Both the position numbers and the translations under genes were made by a program. Below, piece by piece: positions 18,323 to 24,872 of a stretch of DNA of 32,744 bases. Below the pieces are notes generated by a model. The model was not told the origin of the DNA. It ran no database searches and saw nothing but the letters and a program-made list of their open reading frames with translations. The stretch is from Promicromonosporaceae bacterium (GTDB lineage Bacteria > Actinomycetota > Actinomycetes > Actinomycetales > Cellulomonadaceae): NCBI GenBank assembly GCA_009783295.1, contig WRHK01000042.1, positions 1-32,744 of the forward strand, given 5' to 3'. Numbering within the stretch: position 1 is the stretch's first letter; every line of letters begins with the position of its first letter.

Positions 18323-18523
18323 TCAGCGCTCGTCGTCGTCCCACCGGGAGTACGTGTTGTCGTAGTCCTCATCGCGCGGAGAGAACCGGTCCTCGGTGGC
18401 CACGTCGGTGTGCCCGCTTCCCCGCAGCTCCACCTCCAGGGCGTGGTAGTTCGTCGCGGGGCTGAAATACTTCAGCTCGCGAGCAACCTTGGTCTGCTTT
18501 GCCTTCTGACGGCCGCGGCCCAT
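18323..18523 (-). CDS. DUF3073 family protein
   Basis: 66 residues beginning MGRGRQKAKQTKVARELKYF, the strongly conserved N-terminus of DUF3073, a small basic actinobacterial protein often found near purM and bldC. The C-terminal half is acidic (EDRFSPRDEDYDNTY). GGGGGAG lies just upstream of the ATG. Function unknown; the charged, partly disordered character suggests nucleic-acid or ribosome association, which is inference. Divergent from bldC. Confidence 0.93.
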   Translation of the reverse strand: MGRGRQKAKQTKVARELKYFSPATNYHALEVELRGSGHTDVATEDRFSPRDEDYDNTYSRWDDDER

Positions 18524-18815
18524 GGCTCCCCCTCAACGTGGAGCGGGGCGGCAACGTCTCAGACGTGCGGCCCCGGATCAAGTGCGTGTCTGTTCAGTTG
18601 CCAACGGTACACGTCCGTGAGGCATTCCCTCCACTCCGTGATCCGAATCTGGCCGTGGGGCGCGTCTCGCTGGGCCCGGACGCCTCCGGGACGGCCCGGT
18701 CAGGGGTCGTTCCTCGCGGATTTCATCCGGCAGTCAAGTCGCACATAACGGCCACGGCGCGACAATGGGGGAGCGTGATCGTGGACCCCCCCCACCGAGC
18801 CTTGGAGGTATGGAG
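18524..18815. other. Divergent intergenic region between DUF3073 and bldC
   Basis: 292 bp with no supported ORF. The AT-richer part at 18590-18620 (with TTGCCA near 18600) is the likely promoter zone. GGAGG at 18804-18808 is the bldC ribosome binding site. I saw no long inverted repeat. Confidence 0.4.
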
Positions 18816-19025
18816 ATGTCGCTCGACGAGGAGCCCGGCCGTCTGCTGACGCCGTCTGAGGTGGCGGAGAAGTTCCGCGTCGACCCGAAGACGGTGACCC
18901 GGTGGGCCAATGCCGGGTGGCTCTCGACGGTCCGCACCCACGGCGGCCATCGCCGCTATCGGGAGGCCGAGGTGCTGCGCAAGCTGGCCGAGAACACGAG
19001 CGACGCGTCGGACGCGCAGCACTGA
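18816..19025 (+). CDS. bldC: BldC-type MerR-like DNA-binding developmental regulator
   Basis: 69 residues, the length of BldC. The single winged-helix domain contains LLTPSEVAEKFRVDPKTV, TRWANAGWL and TVRTHGGHRRY, closely matching the Streptomyces protein, which binds head-to-tail on direct repeats to control development genes. It has no effector domain. I chose the ATG at 18816 because GGAGG is 7 nt upstream; the ATG at 18810 is only 1 nt from it. In a non-sporulating micrococcal host its targets are unknown. A hairpin terminator follows and the next genes converge. Confidence 0.95.
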   Translation: MSLDEEPGRLLTPSEVAEKFRVDPKTVTRWANAGWLSTVRTHGGHRRYREAEVLRKLAENTSDASDAQH

Positions 19026-19038
19026 CGGACGCTCGCCC

Positions 19039-19064
19039 GCCGCGCGCGGACCATCGCGCGCGGC
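19039..19064. terminator. Bidirectional hairpin between bldC and the DUF3618 gene
   Basis: GCCGCGCGCG (19039-19048) pairs perfectly with CGCGCGCGGC (19055-19064) around a 6-nt loop. It sits between convergent stop codons. Confidence 0.7.
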
Positions 19065-19420
19065 TACTTGCGCGCGCTGCGCGTGATGATGATCGCGAGC
19101 GTCGCCACGACGCCGGCGGCGATGCCCAGCAGCACCAGCGCGTTGCGTGACCGCTTGCGCTCGGCCGGAAGCCCGCCGCCCGTGAGGAACGTGCCGGCGT
19201 CCTGCGCCGCGGTGCGGCCCGCCACCTTGACGCGGTTGGCCTGGTACGACGGCGACAGCCGGGTCGACAGGGCGTCGATCGTCCGGCCCAGCTCGGCGCG
19301 GGTGCGCTCGACCTCGGCGCGCAGGTCCGTCGCCGACGGGTCCTTGCCCGTGGGGACGGCGCCCTTGCCGGCGGCCGTGCCGTCGGCGGTGCGGGGGAGT
19401 CGGTCCTCGGCGGCGGTCAC
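19064..19420 (-). CDS. DUF3618 family membrane protein
   Basis: 118 residues from the GTG at 19420, preceded by AAGGAG at 8 nt; this start overlaps the upstream stop by 4 bp (GTGA). Residues about 30-58 carry the DUF3618 signature (DLRAEVERTRAELGRTIDALSTRLSP), and one transmembrane helix lies near the C-terminus (LVLLGIAAGVVATLAIIIT) with a basic end. The family is found in actinobacteria in an envelope-associated pair with a DUF1469/holin-like protein, exactly as here. Likely a tail-anchored membrane protein; function unknown. Confidence 0.88.
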   Translation of the reverse strand: MTAAEDRLPRTADGTAAGKGAVPTGKDPSATDLRAEVERTRAELGRTIDALSTRLSPSYQANRVKVAGRTAAQDAGTFLTGGGLPAERKRSRNALVLLGIAAGVVATLAIIITRSARK

Positions 19421-19833
19421 AGCTGCTGCTCCTTGGCGGTGGTGGACGCGAGGCCGGCGCGGACGGCGGCGATGTCGCTCTTGACGCGGTCGACCGACTC
19501 CGGCTTGGTGGAGGCCCGCTTGAGCAGCCGGACGCCGACCGCGACCATGGCGCCCGCCACGAGGAACCCGGCCGCACCGATCACCAGCGCGGAGAGCCAC
19601 AGGGGCCACGCCTCGCCCAGCCCCAGCACCGCGGCCCAGATCAGCACGCCCACGGCGTACAGCACGATGACGGCGGCGGCCGCGAACAGGCCGATGCCGA
19701 TGCCGGACGTCTTGGCCTTGGAGGCCATCTCGGCCTTCGCCAGCGCGATCTCTGCGCGCACGAGGCGGGTGGTCTGCTCGGAGAGCTGTTCCACCAGCCT
19801 GCCCAGGGTGGGCTCGTCCTCCCGGTCGCTCAT
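19417..19833 (-). CDS. Phage-holin-superfamily (DUF1469) membrane protein
   Basis: 138 residues from the ATG at 19833 (GTG at 19839 is possible). A cytoplasmic amphipathic helix with TLGRLVEQLSEQTTRLVRAEIALAKAEM is typical of the family, followed by two transmembrane helices (about residues 46-72 and 78-103) and a charged C-terminal helix. Despite the name the family is chromosomal and envelope-associated, not a phage lysis gene. It is co-translated with the DUF3618 gene (4-bp overlap). The pair lies downstream of the tRNA cluster on the same strand. Confidence 0.88.
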   Translation of the reverse strand: MSDREDEPTLGRLVEQLSEQTTRLVRAEIALAKAEMASKAKTSGIGIGLFAAAAVIVLYAVGVLIWAAVLGLGEAWPLWLSALVIGAAGFLVAGAMVAVGVRLLKRASTKPESVDRVKSDIAAVRAGLASTTAKEQQL

Positions 19834-19914
19834 GTTCACACTCAACCTGCATCGCCGGTTCGCGGCAATTCCAGAGGTCAGGCGCGGCGCCGGCGGATCG
19901 GCCCCGGCAACGAC

Positions 19915-19948
19915 GAAGGCCCCGGATCCTGGCGGATCCGGGGCCTTC
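19915..19948 (-). terminator. Terminator after the tRNA cluster
   Basis: A perfect 15-bp stem (19915-19929 with 19934-19948) with a TGGC loop, starting 6 bp past the tRNA-Phe 3' end. Confidence 0.8.
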
Positions 19949-19953
19949 CGAGG

Positions 19954-20026
19954 TGGCTCCGAGGGGCGTCGATCCCCTGACCTCACGATTTTCAGTCGTG
20001 CGCTCTACCAACTGAGCTACAGAGCC
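19954..20026 (-). tRNA. tRNA-Phe (GAA)
   Basis: 73 nt. The cloverleaf is readable on the minus strand: acceptor GGCTCTG pairs with CGGAGCC, D-arm AGCTCAGTTGGTAGAGC, anticodon loop CTGAAAA with anticodon GAA, and T-loop GATCGAC. CCA is not encoded. Last gene of the Glu-Asp-Phe cluster. Confidence 0.95.
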
Positions 20027-20107
20027 TCGAACACGGACGCCCGGGGTGCCGTTGGACGACTCACCGGGCGCTCTGTGCTCGAAATCGATGCTTCCGCACC
20101 GATGGAG

Positions 20108-20181
20108 CGACCCTGACGGGACTTGAACCCGCGACCTCCGCCGTGACAGGGCGGCGCGCTAACCAACTGCGCTACAGGGCC
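20108..20181 (-). tRNA. tRNA-Asp (GTC)
   Basis: 74 nt. Acceptor GGCCCTG pairs with CAGGGTC (one G-U), D-arm AGCGCAGTTGGTTAGCGC, anticodon loop CTGTCAC with anticodon GTC, T-loop GTTCAAGTC, discriminator G. CCA is not encoded. Confidence 0.95.
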
Positions 20182-20283
20182 TTGACCCGACTGCGATTCG
20201 CTCGCTTGGGCCGGGTAGAAGCGTACCCCAGGACCGCCGGAAACCCGAAATCGGCCCCTGACCTGCGGTGATGCTTCTCCGAG

Positions 20284-20356
20284 TACCCCCAACGGGATTC
20301 GAACCCGTGCTACCGCCGTGAAAGGGCGGGGTCCTGGGCCGCTAGACGATGGGGGC
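20284..20356 (-). tRNA. tRNA-Glu (TTC)
   Basis: 73 nt. Acceptor GCCCCCA pairs with TGGGGGT, D-arm TCGTCTAGCGGCCCAGGA, anticodon loop CTTTCAC with anticodon TTC, T-loop GTTCGAATC. First gene of the minus-strand Glu-Asp-Phe cluster. Confidence 0.95.
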
Positions 20357-20439
20357 AGGACGTGCGCCATCCTACCGGCGCTCCCGGAGCCTGCCGGAAT
20401 CGGCGCAGACGGCCTCGGGCAAGCGGCTGACAGGGCAGG

Positions 20440-20802
20440 ATGAGCCAGATGATGGACTTCTCGCGCGCCGACTTCGAGGCGGCCGTCGCCGACGCCCTCG
20501 ACACCGTGCCGCCGGACCTCACGGCCATGATGGACAACGTCGTCATCCTGGTCGAGGACGACGCACCGGCCGACGACCCCGAGCTGCTCGGCCTCTACGA
20601 GGGCGTGCCGCTCACGGAGCGCGACCTCGGCTGGGCGGCCGGCTCGCTGCCCGACCGCATCACGATCTACCGCAACCCCACGCTCGCCATCTGCGACACC
20701 CGCGACGACGTCGTCGAGGAGGTCGCCGTCACCGTGGTGCACGAGATCGCCCACCACTTCGGCATCGACGACGAGCGCCTGCACGAGCTGGGCTGGGACT
20801 GA
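20440..20802 (+). CDS. Metallopeptidase family protein (minimal zincin)
   Basis: 120 residues from the ATG at 20440; ATGs at 20449 and 20452 are better spaced from the AGGA at 20437-20440 and may be the true start. The C-terminus holds HEIAHHFGIDDERLHELGW, the HExxHxxGxxD zinc-binding motif of the minimal metallopeptidase family formerly called DUF1025. The N-terminal part (FEAAVADALDTVPPDL, NVVILVEDD, LLGLYEGVPLTER) matches the same family. Cytoplasmic; the substrate is unknown. It begins just after the divergent tRNA cluster and ends at a shared hairpin with galE. Confidence 0.92.
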   Translation: MSQMMDFSRADFEAAVADALDTVPPDLTAMMDNVVILVEDDAPADDPELLGLYEGVPLTERDLGWAAGSLPDRITIYRNPTLAICDTRDDVVEEVAVTVVHEIAHHFGIDDERLHELGWD

Positions 20803-20809
20803 CGCGGCC

Positions 20810-20838
20810 CCCGGCCCCGTCAGGGGCCAGGGGCCGGG
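20810..20838. terminator. Bidirectional hairpin between metallopeptidase and galE
   Basis: CCCGGCCCC (20810-20818) pairs with GGGGCCGGG (20830-20838), between convergent genes ending at 20802 and 20842. Confidence 0.7.
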
Positions 20839-20841
20839 AGG

Positions 20842-21864
20842 TCAGGCGTCCGGGAACCCGCCCGGGTTGGTGGACTGCCACCGCCACGTGTCGGCGCACA
20901 TCTCGTCCACCGTCCGGGTGGCCTCCCACCCGAGCTCGGCGCGGGCGCGGGCCGGGTCGGCGTAGGTGACCGCGAGGTCGCCCGCGCGGCGGGGGCCCAT
21001 CCCGTACGGGAGGTCGTGGCCCACGGCGCGCTCGAACGCGTGCAGCAGGGCGAGCACGGACGTGCCCGTGCCCGTGCCGAGGTTGAAGGCGCGGGACGGC
21101 TCGTCCATCGCGTCGAGGTGCTCCAGCGCGGCCACGTGGCCTTCGGCGAGGTCGACGACGTGGATGTAGTCGCGCTCGCCCGTGCCGTCGGCGGTGGGGT
21201 AGTCGTCGCCGTGGACGGTGAGCTTGTCGCGGCGGCCCACGGCCACCTGCGACAGGAAGGGCATGAGGTTGTTGGGGATGCCGTTCGGATCCTCGCCGAT
21301 GAGGCCCGACTCGTGCGCCCCGACCGGGTTGAAGTAGCGCAGCAGCGCCACCTTCCAGCCCTCGTTGACGGCGGCGACGTCGGCGAGGATCCGCTCGATC
21401 ATCACCTTCGTCTGGCCGTACGGGTTGGTGGAGCTGAGGAACTCCCAGTCCTCGCGGTACGGCACGGGGGCGTGCGGCCCGTACACGGTGGCCGACGACG
21501 AGAAGACGAAGCGGTGCACGCCGTGGCGCAGCATCGCCTCGACCACCGCCAGCGTGGAGTCGAGGTTGTTGCGGTAGTACATGGCCGGCTTGGCGACCGA
21601 CTCGCCCACGGCCTTGTAGCCCGCGAAGTGGATGACGGCGTCCACCGGCTCGGCGGCGAAGAGGGCCTCGGTGGCGGCGGCGTCGGTCAGGTCGACCTCG
21701 TGCACCGTGACCGGGCGGCCCGCGAGCTGCTCGATGCGGGGCAGCACGCTCCGCTTCGAGTTGGAGAAGTTGTCGGCGATGACGACGTCGTGCCCCGCGG
21801 CGACGAGGGACAGGACGGTGTGGGAGCCGATGTACCCGGCTCCGCCGGTGACCAGGACGCGCAT
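20842..21864 (-). CDS. galE: UDP-glucose 4-epimerase
   Basis: 340 residues. It interconverts UDP-glucose and UDP-galactose with bound NAD+, for the Leloir pathway and cell-wall glycans. The N-terminal Rossmann motif is MRVLVTGGAGYIGSH, and the SDR catalytic pair is in NPYGQTK (Tyr and Lys, near residue 150) with an upstream FSSSATVYG. C-terminal substrate segments include RDYIHVVDLAEGHV and FNLGTGTGTSVL. The ATG at 21864 is 7 nt after a TAGGGT box on the minus strand, so the mRNA may be leaderless. The frame runs on upstream into low-complexity shadow sequence. Confidence 0.96.
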   Translation of the reverse strand: MRVLVTGGAGYIGSHTVLSLVAAGHDVVIADNFSNSKRSVLPRIEQLAGRPVTVHEVDLTDAAATEALFAAEPVDAVIHFAGYKAVGESVAKPAMYYRNNLDSTLAVVEAMLRHGVHRFVFSSSATVYGPHAPVPYREDWEFLSSTNPYGQTKVMIERILADVAAVNEGWKVALLRYFNPVGAHESGLIGEDPNGIPNNLMPFLSQVAVGRRDKLTVHGDDYPTADGTGERDYIHVVDLAEGHVAALEHLDAMDEPSRAFNLGTGTGTSVLALLHAFERAVGHDLPYGMGPRRAGDLAVTYADPARARAELGWEATRTVDEMCADTWRWQSTNPGGFPDA

Positions 21865-21871
21865 GCGCCCC

Positions 21872-21877
21872 ACCCTA
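21872..21877 (-). promoter_or_regulatory. -10 box (TAGGGT) for leaderless galE
   Basis: On the minus strand TAGGGT ends 7 nt before the galE ATG at 21864. Confidence 0.45.
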
Positions 21878-21928
21878 GCGAGCCGGGGAAGGCTCTCCAG
21901 GACGGGGCGCTTGCGCTTGCAGGCGTTG

Positions 21929-23251
21929 TCAGCCGGTGTACTCCCAGTGCCACGGCTCGGGCTTGCCGGCGCCGGGCTGGGCCCACGCCGGGTTGACGAA
22001 CCCGAACTTGCCGGCGTTCTCGGCCATCCAGCGGTAGGTCTCGCTGCCGAACGAGGCGATGCCGGAGCCGAGGTCCACCGCGACCCCGAACCCGTGGTTC
22101 GACGTGCCGGGGGTGGCGGCCCAGAAGCCGCGCGCACGCTTCACCGCGACCTGGTCGGCGTACGAGCGGTACGAGTCCGTGATGCCGATGTCGGAGCCGA
22201 ACCGGGCGCGGAACGCCTGGTTGAGGTGCTCGAGCTGGATCGCGGCGTCGGCGCGCAGCATGCTGCCCGGCGACCACGGGATGGCCCGCAGCAGGCTGGC
22301 CGGGATCTGGCCGTTGCCGTACTGCTTGGCCTGGTCGGCGAGCGCCTGGAGCTGGGCGCGCTCGGCGGCGGCCTGCGCGGCGGCCTTGGCGGCCGCCTCA
22401 GCGGCGGCCTTCTCGGCGGCGGCGCGGGCCGCGGCCTCCTCGGCCGCCTTCTTCGCCGCGATCTCCTCGGGCGACGGCGGGGCCGGCGTCACGGAGACGG
22501 TGGCGGCGGGCGTCGAGGTGATGAGCTTGGCGAGCGCGGCGGTCTGCTGTGTCAGAGCGGCCGCGACGGTCTCGGGCGCCGCCTCGGTGGCGGTGCTCTT
22601 GGAGGCCTTTGCCGCGGCGGTGAGGGCGGCGTCCGCGGCCGCGGTGACGGCCTTGGGTGCGGCGGCCTTGTCGCCCGCCACGACGGCGATGCTCGTCGCG
22701 TCGCCGGACTCCGTGGGGGCGTCCGTGGTGGGCGCGGTGGCCGCCGGCGTCAGCTGGCCGGTGGCGGCGGGCGTCAGCTGGCCGGTGGCGGCCGGGGTCT
22801 TCGTGCTCGACGCGAGGGGCGTCGGCTCCGGCAGGGTGACCGCGGCGCGGCGCACGAGCTCGCGGACCACGGCGGTGGCCTGCTGGATCTTGGTCACCTG
22901 GTCGCCCTGGGCGCGGGCGCCCTCGGTGGTGACGTGGTCGGCCTCCATGAGGGTGCCGGCGGCCTGGGAGAGGGCGGCCTCGACCTTGGGAGCGGTGGCG
23001 GGCGTGGCGTGCACGGCCTCGTCGGCGCCCGCGAGGGTGGCGGTCCCGGAGACGGTCACGGCCTGGGGGCCGGGCGTCGCGGTGGCGCGGTGGGCGTGCG
23101 GGGTGGTCGGGGCGGTGGGGACCGTGGTGACGGTCAGCGCGGCCGCGGCGACTGCCGCGAGGCCCGTGGTGACGGCGTGCACGCGCGGAGTGCGTCGGGC
23201 ACGCGCCGACGGCCGGTGCATGGATGCACGGGTCGGATGCTGCTGGGGCAT
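21929..23251 (-). CDS. Secreted M15-family D-alanyl-D-alanine carboxypeptidase with long Ala-rich stalk
   Basis: 440 residues from the ATG at 23251, preceded by GAGGAG. A basic N-terminus and Ala/Val-rich hydrophobic segment (about residues 25-50) form a signal peptide or anchor. A long Ala/Thr/Pro-rich region (about 50-300) follows, including tandem PAATGQLT copies and an AAEKAAAEAAAKAAAQAAAE coiled coil. The C-terminal 120 residues are the VanY-type peptidase: TDSYRSYADQVAVK, SNHGFGVAVDLG (His386, Asp393 zinc ligands) and a terminal EPWHWEYTG (His435). It should trim peptidoglycan stem peptides outside the cell. A perfect 18-bp palindrome lies 24 bp upstream. Confidence 0.9.
   Translation of the reverse strand: MPQQHPTRASMHRPSARARRTPRVHAVTTGLAAVAAAALTVTTVPTAPTTPHAHRATATPGPQAVTVSGTATLAGADEAVHATPATAPKVEAALSQAAGTLMEADHVTTEGARAQGDQVTKIQQATAVVRELVRRAAVTLPEPTPLASSTKTPAATGQLTPAATGQLTPAATAPTTDAPTESGDATSIAVVAGDKAAAPKAVTAAADAALTAAAKASKSTATEAAPETVAAALTQQTAALAKLITSTPAATVSVTPAPPSPEEIAAKKAAEEAAARAAAEKAAAEAAAKAAAQAAAERAQLQALADQAKQYGNGQIPASLLRAIPWSPGSMLRADAAIQLEHLNQAFRARFGSDIGITDSYRSYADQVAVKRARGFWAATPGTSNHGFGVAVDLGSGIASFGSETYRWMAENAGKFGFVNPAWAQPGAGKPEPWHWEYTG
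22743..22797. repeat. Tandem repeat of about 24 bp inside the M15 peptidase gene
   Basis: Two near-identical 24-bp copies plus a partial third encode PAATGQLT repeats in the stalk. They are in frame, so length variation would not break the gene. Confidence 0.7.
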
Positions 23252-23274
23252 TTCGCTCCTCGGTCGTGGCTGAT

Positions 23275-23292
23275 GTGGTTTGACCAAACCAC
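23275..23292. promoter_or_regulatory. Perfect 18-bp palindrome upstream of the M15 peptidase gene
   Basis: GTGGTTTG-AC-CAAACCAC has 8-bp arms and a 2-bp centre, too tight for an RNA loop, so a DNA operator is more likely. It lies 24-41 bp upstream of the peptidase ATG. A second perfect palindrome, CACCTAGGTG, lies at 23325-23334. Confidence 0.6.
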
Positions 23293-23399
23293 GGGGCCGC
23301 ATACCGAGGGGCTGCGCGTTATGTCACCTAGGTGGGCGCGCTCAGAGCGCGTGAGTAGCGGCACCCGGTGTTCGGGTGGCGCTGGTTGATCGAGCGGGT

Positions 23400-23443
23400 G
23401 TCGTCACGAGGTGACGACTGCGAGGCGTGTCGTCACGACACGC
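23400..23443 (-). terminator. Two tandem hairpins after the GDPD gene
   Basis: GTCGTCAC/GTGACGAC (23400-23418) and GCGTGTCG/CGACACGC (23425-23443) are both perfect, each with a 3-nt loop. They begin 12 bp past the GDPD stop on the minus strand. Confidence 0.65.
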
Positions 23444-23455
23444 GGCGCGGCGGCG

Positions 23456-24208
23456 TCAGGCCGAGTGCGCGTGCCGTCCCGCGAGCCAGCCGACCAGGCG
23501 GTCGGGGCGGTCGGTGATGATCGCGTCCACGCCCGCGGCGACCAGGGCCTCCCACTGGTCGACGTCGTCGGCCGTCCACACCATCACCTGGAGGCCGGCG
23601 CGGTGCAGCACGCCCACCAGGCCTGTGTCGGCCAGGACCATCTCGACCGACGGGTTGCACGTCATGACGCCCAGCTGGGCGCACAGGTCGGGGAGGGGCT
23701 CGTGGCGCTGCTCGATGAGCCAGCCGCGGCGCACGCCCGGCGCGGCGGCGCCGAGCGCCATCACCGTCTCCGGGTAGAACGACTGCACGATCACGCGGTC
23801 GGCGAGGCCTGCGGCCACGATCGACGACGTGACGCGCTCGGCGTCGTCGGGCGACCAGACGTCCTTGAGCTCCAGCAGCAGGTCCATGCCGGGCCGCTCC
23901 ACCAGGAACGTGAGCAGCTCGCCCAGCGTGGGGATGCGCTGGCCGCCGTACGCGGGGGAGAACCAGGACCCGGCGTCGAGCCGGCGCAGCTCGGCGAGCG
24001 TGCTGCCCACCACGGGGCCGGCGCCGTCGGTGGTGGCGTCCACGGTGTCGTCGTGGATGACGACGATCTCGCCGTCGGCGGCGAGCTGGATGTCGCACTC
24101 GACCATCGCGGCGCCCGCGCGCCACGCCGACTCGAAGGCGGCCATGGTGTTCTGGGGGGCGACGGAGGAACTCCCCCGGTGGGCGACGACGGCGGGGAGG
24201 TGGGTCAC
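23456..24208 (-). CDS. Glycerophosphodiester phosphodiesterase family protein
   Basis: 250 residues from the GTG at 24208 (AGG 8 nt upstream). It hydrolyses glycerophosphodiesters from phospholipid turnover to glycerol-3-phosphate and an alcohol. The family signature is clear: VVAHRGSSSVAPQNTMAAF (His10, Arg11), ECDIQLAADGEIVVIHD (Glu, Asp and His of the metal site near residues 43-60), a central LLLELKD strand and the C-terminal VMVWTADD and AIITDRPD. No signal peptide is seen, so it is probably cytoplasmic. Divergent from the membrane-lipid-related pair at 24279. Confidence 0.93.
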   Translation of the reverse strand: MTHLPAVVAHRGSSSVAPQNTMAAFESAWRAGAAMVECDIQLAADGEIVVIHDDTVDATTDGAGPVVGSTLAELRRLDAGSWFSPAYGGQRIPTLGELLTFLVERPGMDLLLELKDVWSPDDAERVTSSIVAAGLADRVIVQSFYPETVMALGAAAPGVRRGWLIEQRHEPLPDLCAQLGVMTCNPSVEMVLADTGLVGVLHRAGLQVMVWTADDVDQWEALVAAGVDAIITDRPDRLVGWLAGRHAHSA

Positions 24209-24278
24209 GCCGCCATCCTGGCACTGCGGACGTGCCGCCGCAGGCGCGTGCCCCGGGGCCCCGGTGTTGACTGCGGGC

Positions 24279-24872
24279 ATGAGCCCCGCCGACCCCGCCG
24301 ACCCGGTCACCGTGTCGATCCACCGCGTGGTCAGCCCCGAGCGCGTGCCGGAGGTGACCGCGTGGGTGCAGGACGGCGTCAACCTCGCCAACCGCTGGCC
24401 CGGGTTCCTCGGGTCGGGGTGGATCCGGGCCGCCGAGGGGTCCGGCGACTGGTACATGCTCTACCGGTTCGCCGACGCCGGACGGCTCGCCGCGTGGGAG
24501 CAGTCGGACGAACGCAGCGCCTGGCTGGCGCGGGGCACGGGACTGGTCGAGGAGCAGCGCGTCCAGCGACGCACCGGCATCGAGGGGTGGTTCGACGCCC
24601 CCGCGCGCCAGGACCAGCCGTCTGGCCCGCCGCTGCTGCCCGCGCCGCCGCGGTGGAAGCAGGCGACCGTCATCTGGCTGGCGTTCTTCCCGGTCAACCT
24701 GACGTTCACGTGGCTGTTCGCGCTGGCCGTGCCCGCGTTCGCGACGTGGCCGCTGCCGCTCCGCGTGCTGGTCACCACGGTGGTGCTCACGCCGATCATG
24801 AGCTACTGGGTGCTGCCGTGGATGACGGGGCGGCTCAGTGGCTGGCTGCACCGGGCCACGAAGCCCGGATGA
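24279..24872 (+). CDS. ABM-like domain fused to two transmembrane helices
   Basis: 197 residues. Residues about 8-100 look like an antibiotic-biosynthesis-monooxygenase (ABM, ferredoxin-like) domain: VSIHRVVSPERVPEVTAWVQ, PGFLGSGWIR, WYMLYRFADAGRLAAWEQS, ERSAWL. After a Pro-rich linker, two hydrophobic helices follow (about residues 127-150 and 155-180), a layout common in actinobacteria. ABM domains can bind small aromatic compounds or haem, but no activity can be assigned. The stop overlaps the start of the DUF2156 gene by 4 bp (ATGA), so the two are probably made together. No clear ribosome binding site precedes the ATG. Confidence 0.8.
   Translation: MSPADPADPVTVSIHRVVSPERVPEVTAWVQDGVNLANRWPGFLGSGWIRAAEGSGDWYMLYRFADAGRLAAWEQSDERSAWLARGTGLVEEQRVQRRTGIEGWFDAPARQDQPSGPPLLPAPPRWKQATVIWLAFFPVNLTFTWLFALAVPAFATWPLPLRVLVTTVVLTPIMSYWVLPWMTGRLSGWLHRATKPG

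Noticed and set aside
19417-19833. Prophage lysis gene (holin family name)
   Set aside because: The family is chromosomal in actinobacteria and pairs with DUF3618; there are no other phage genes nearby.
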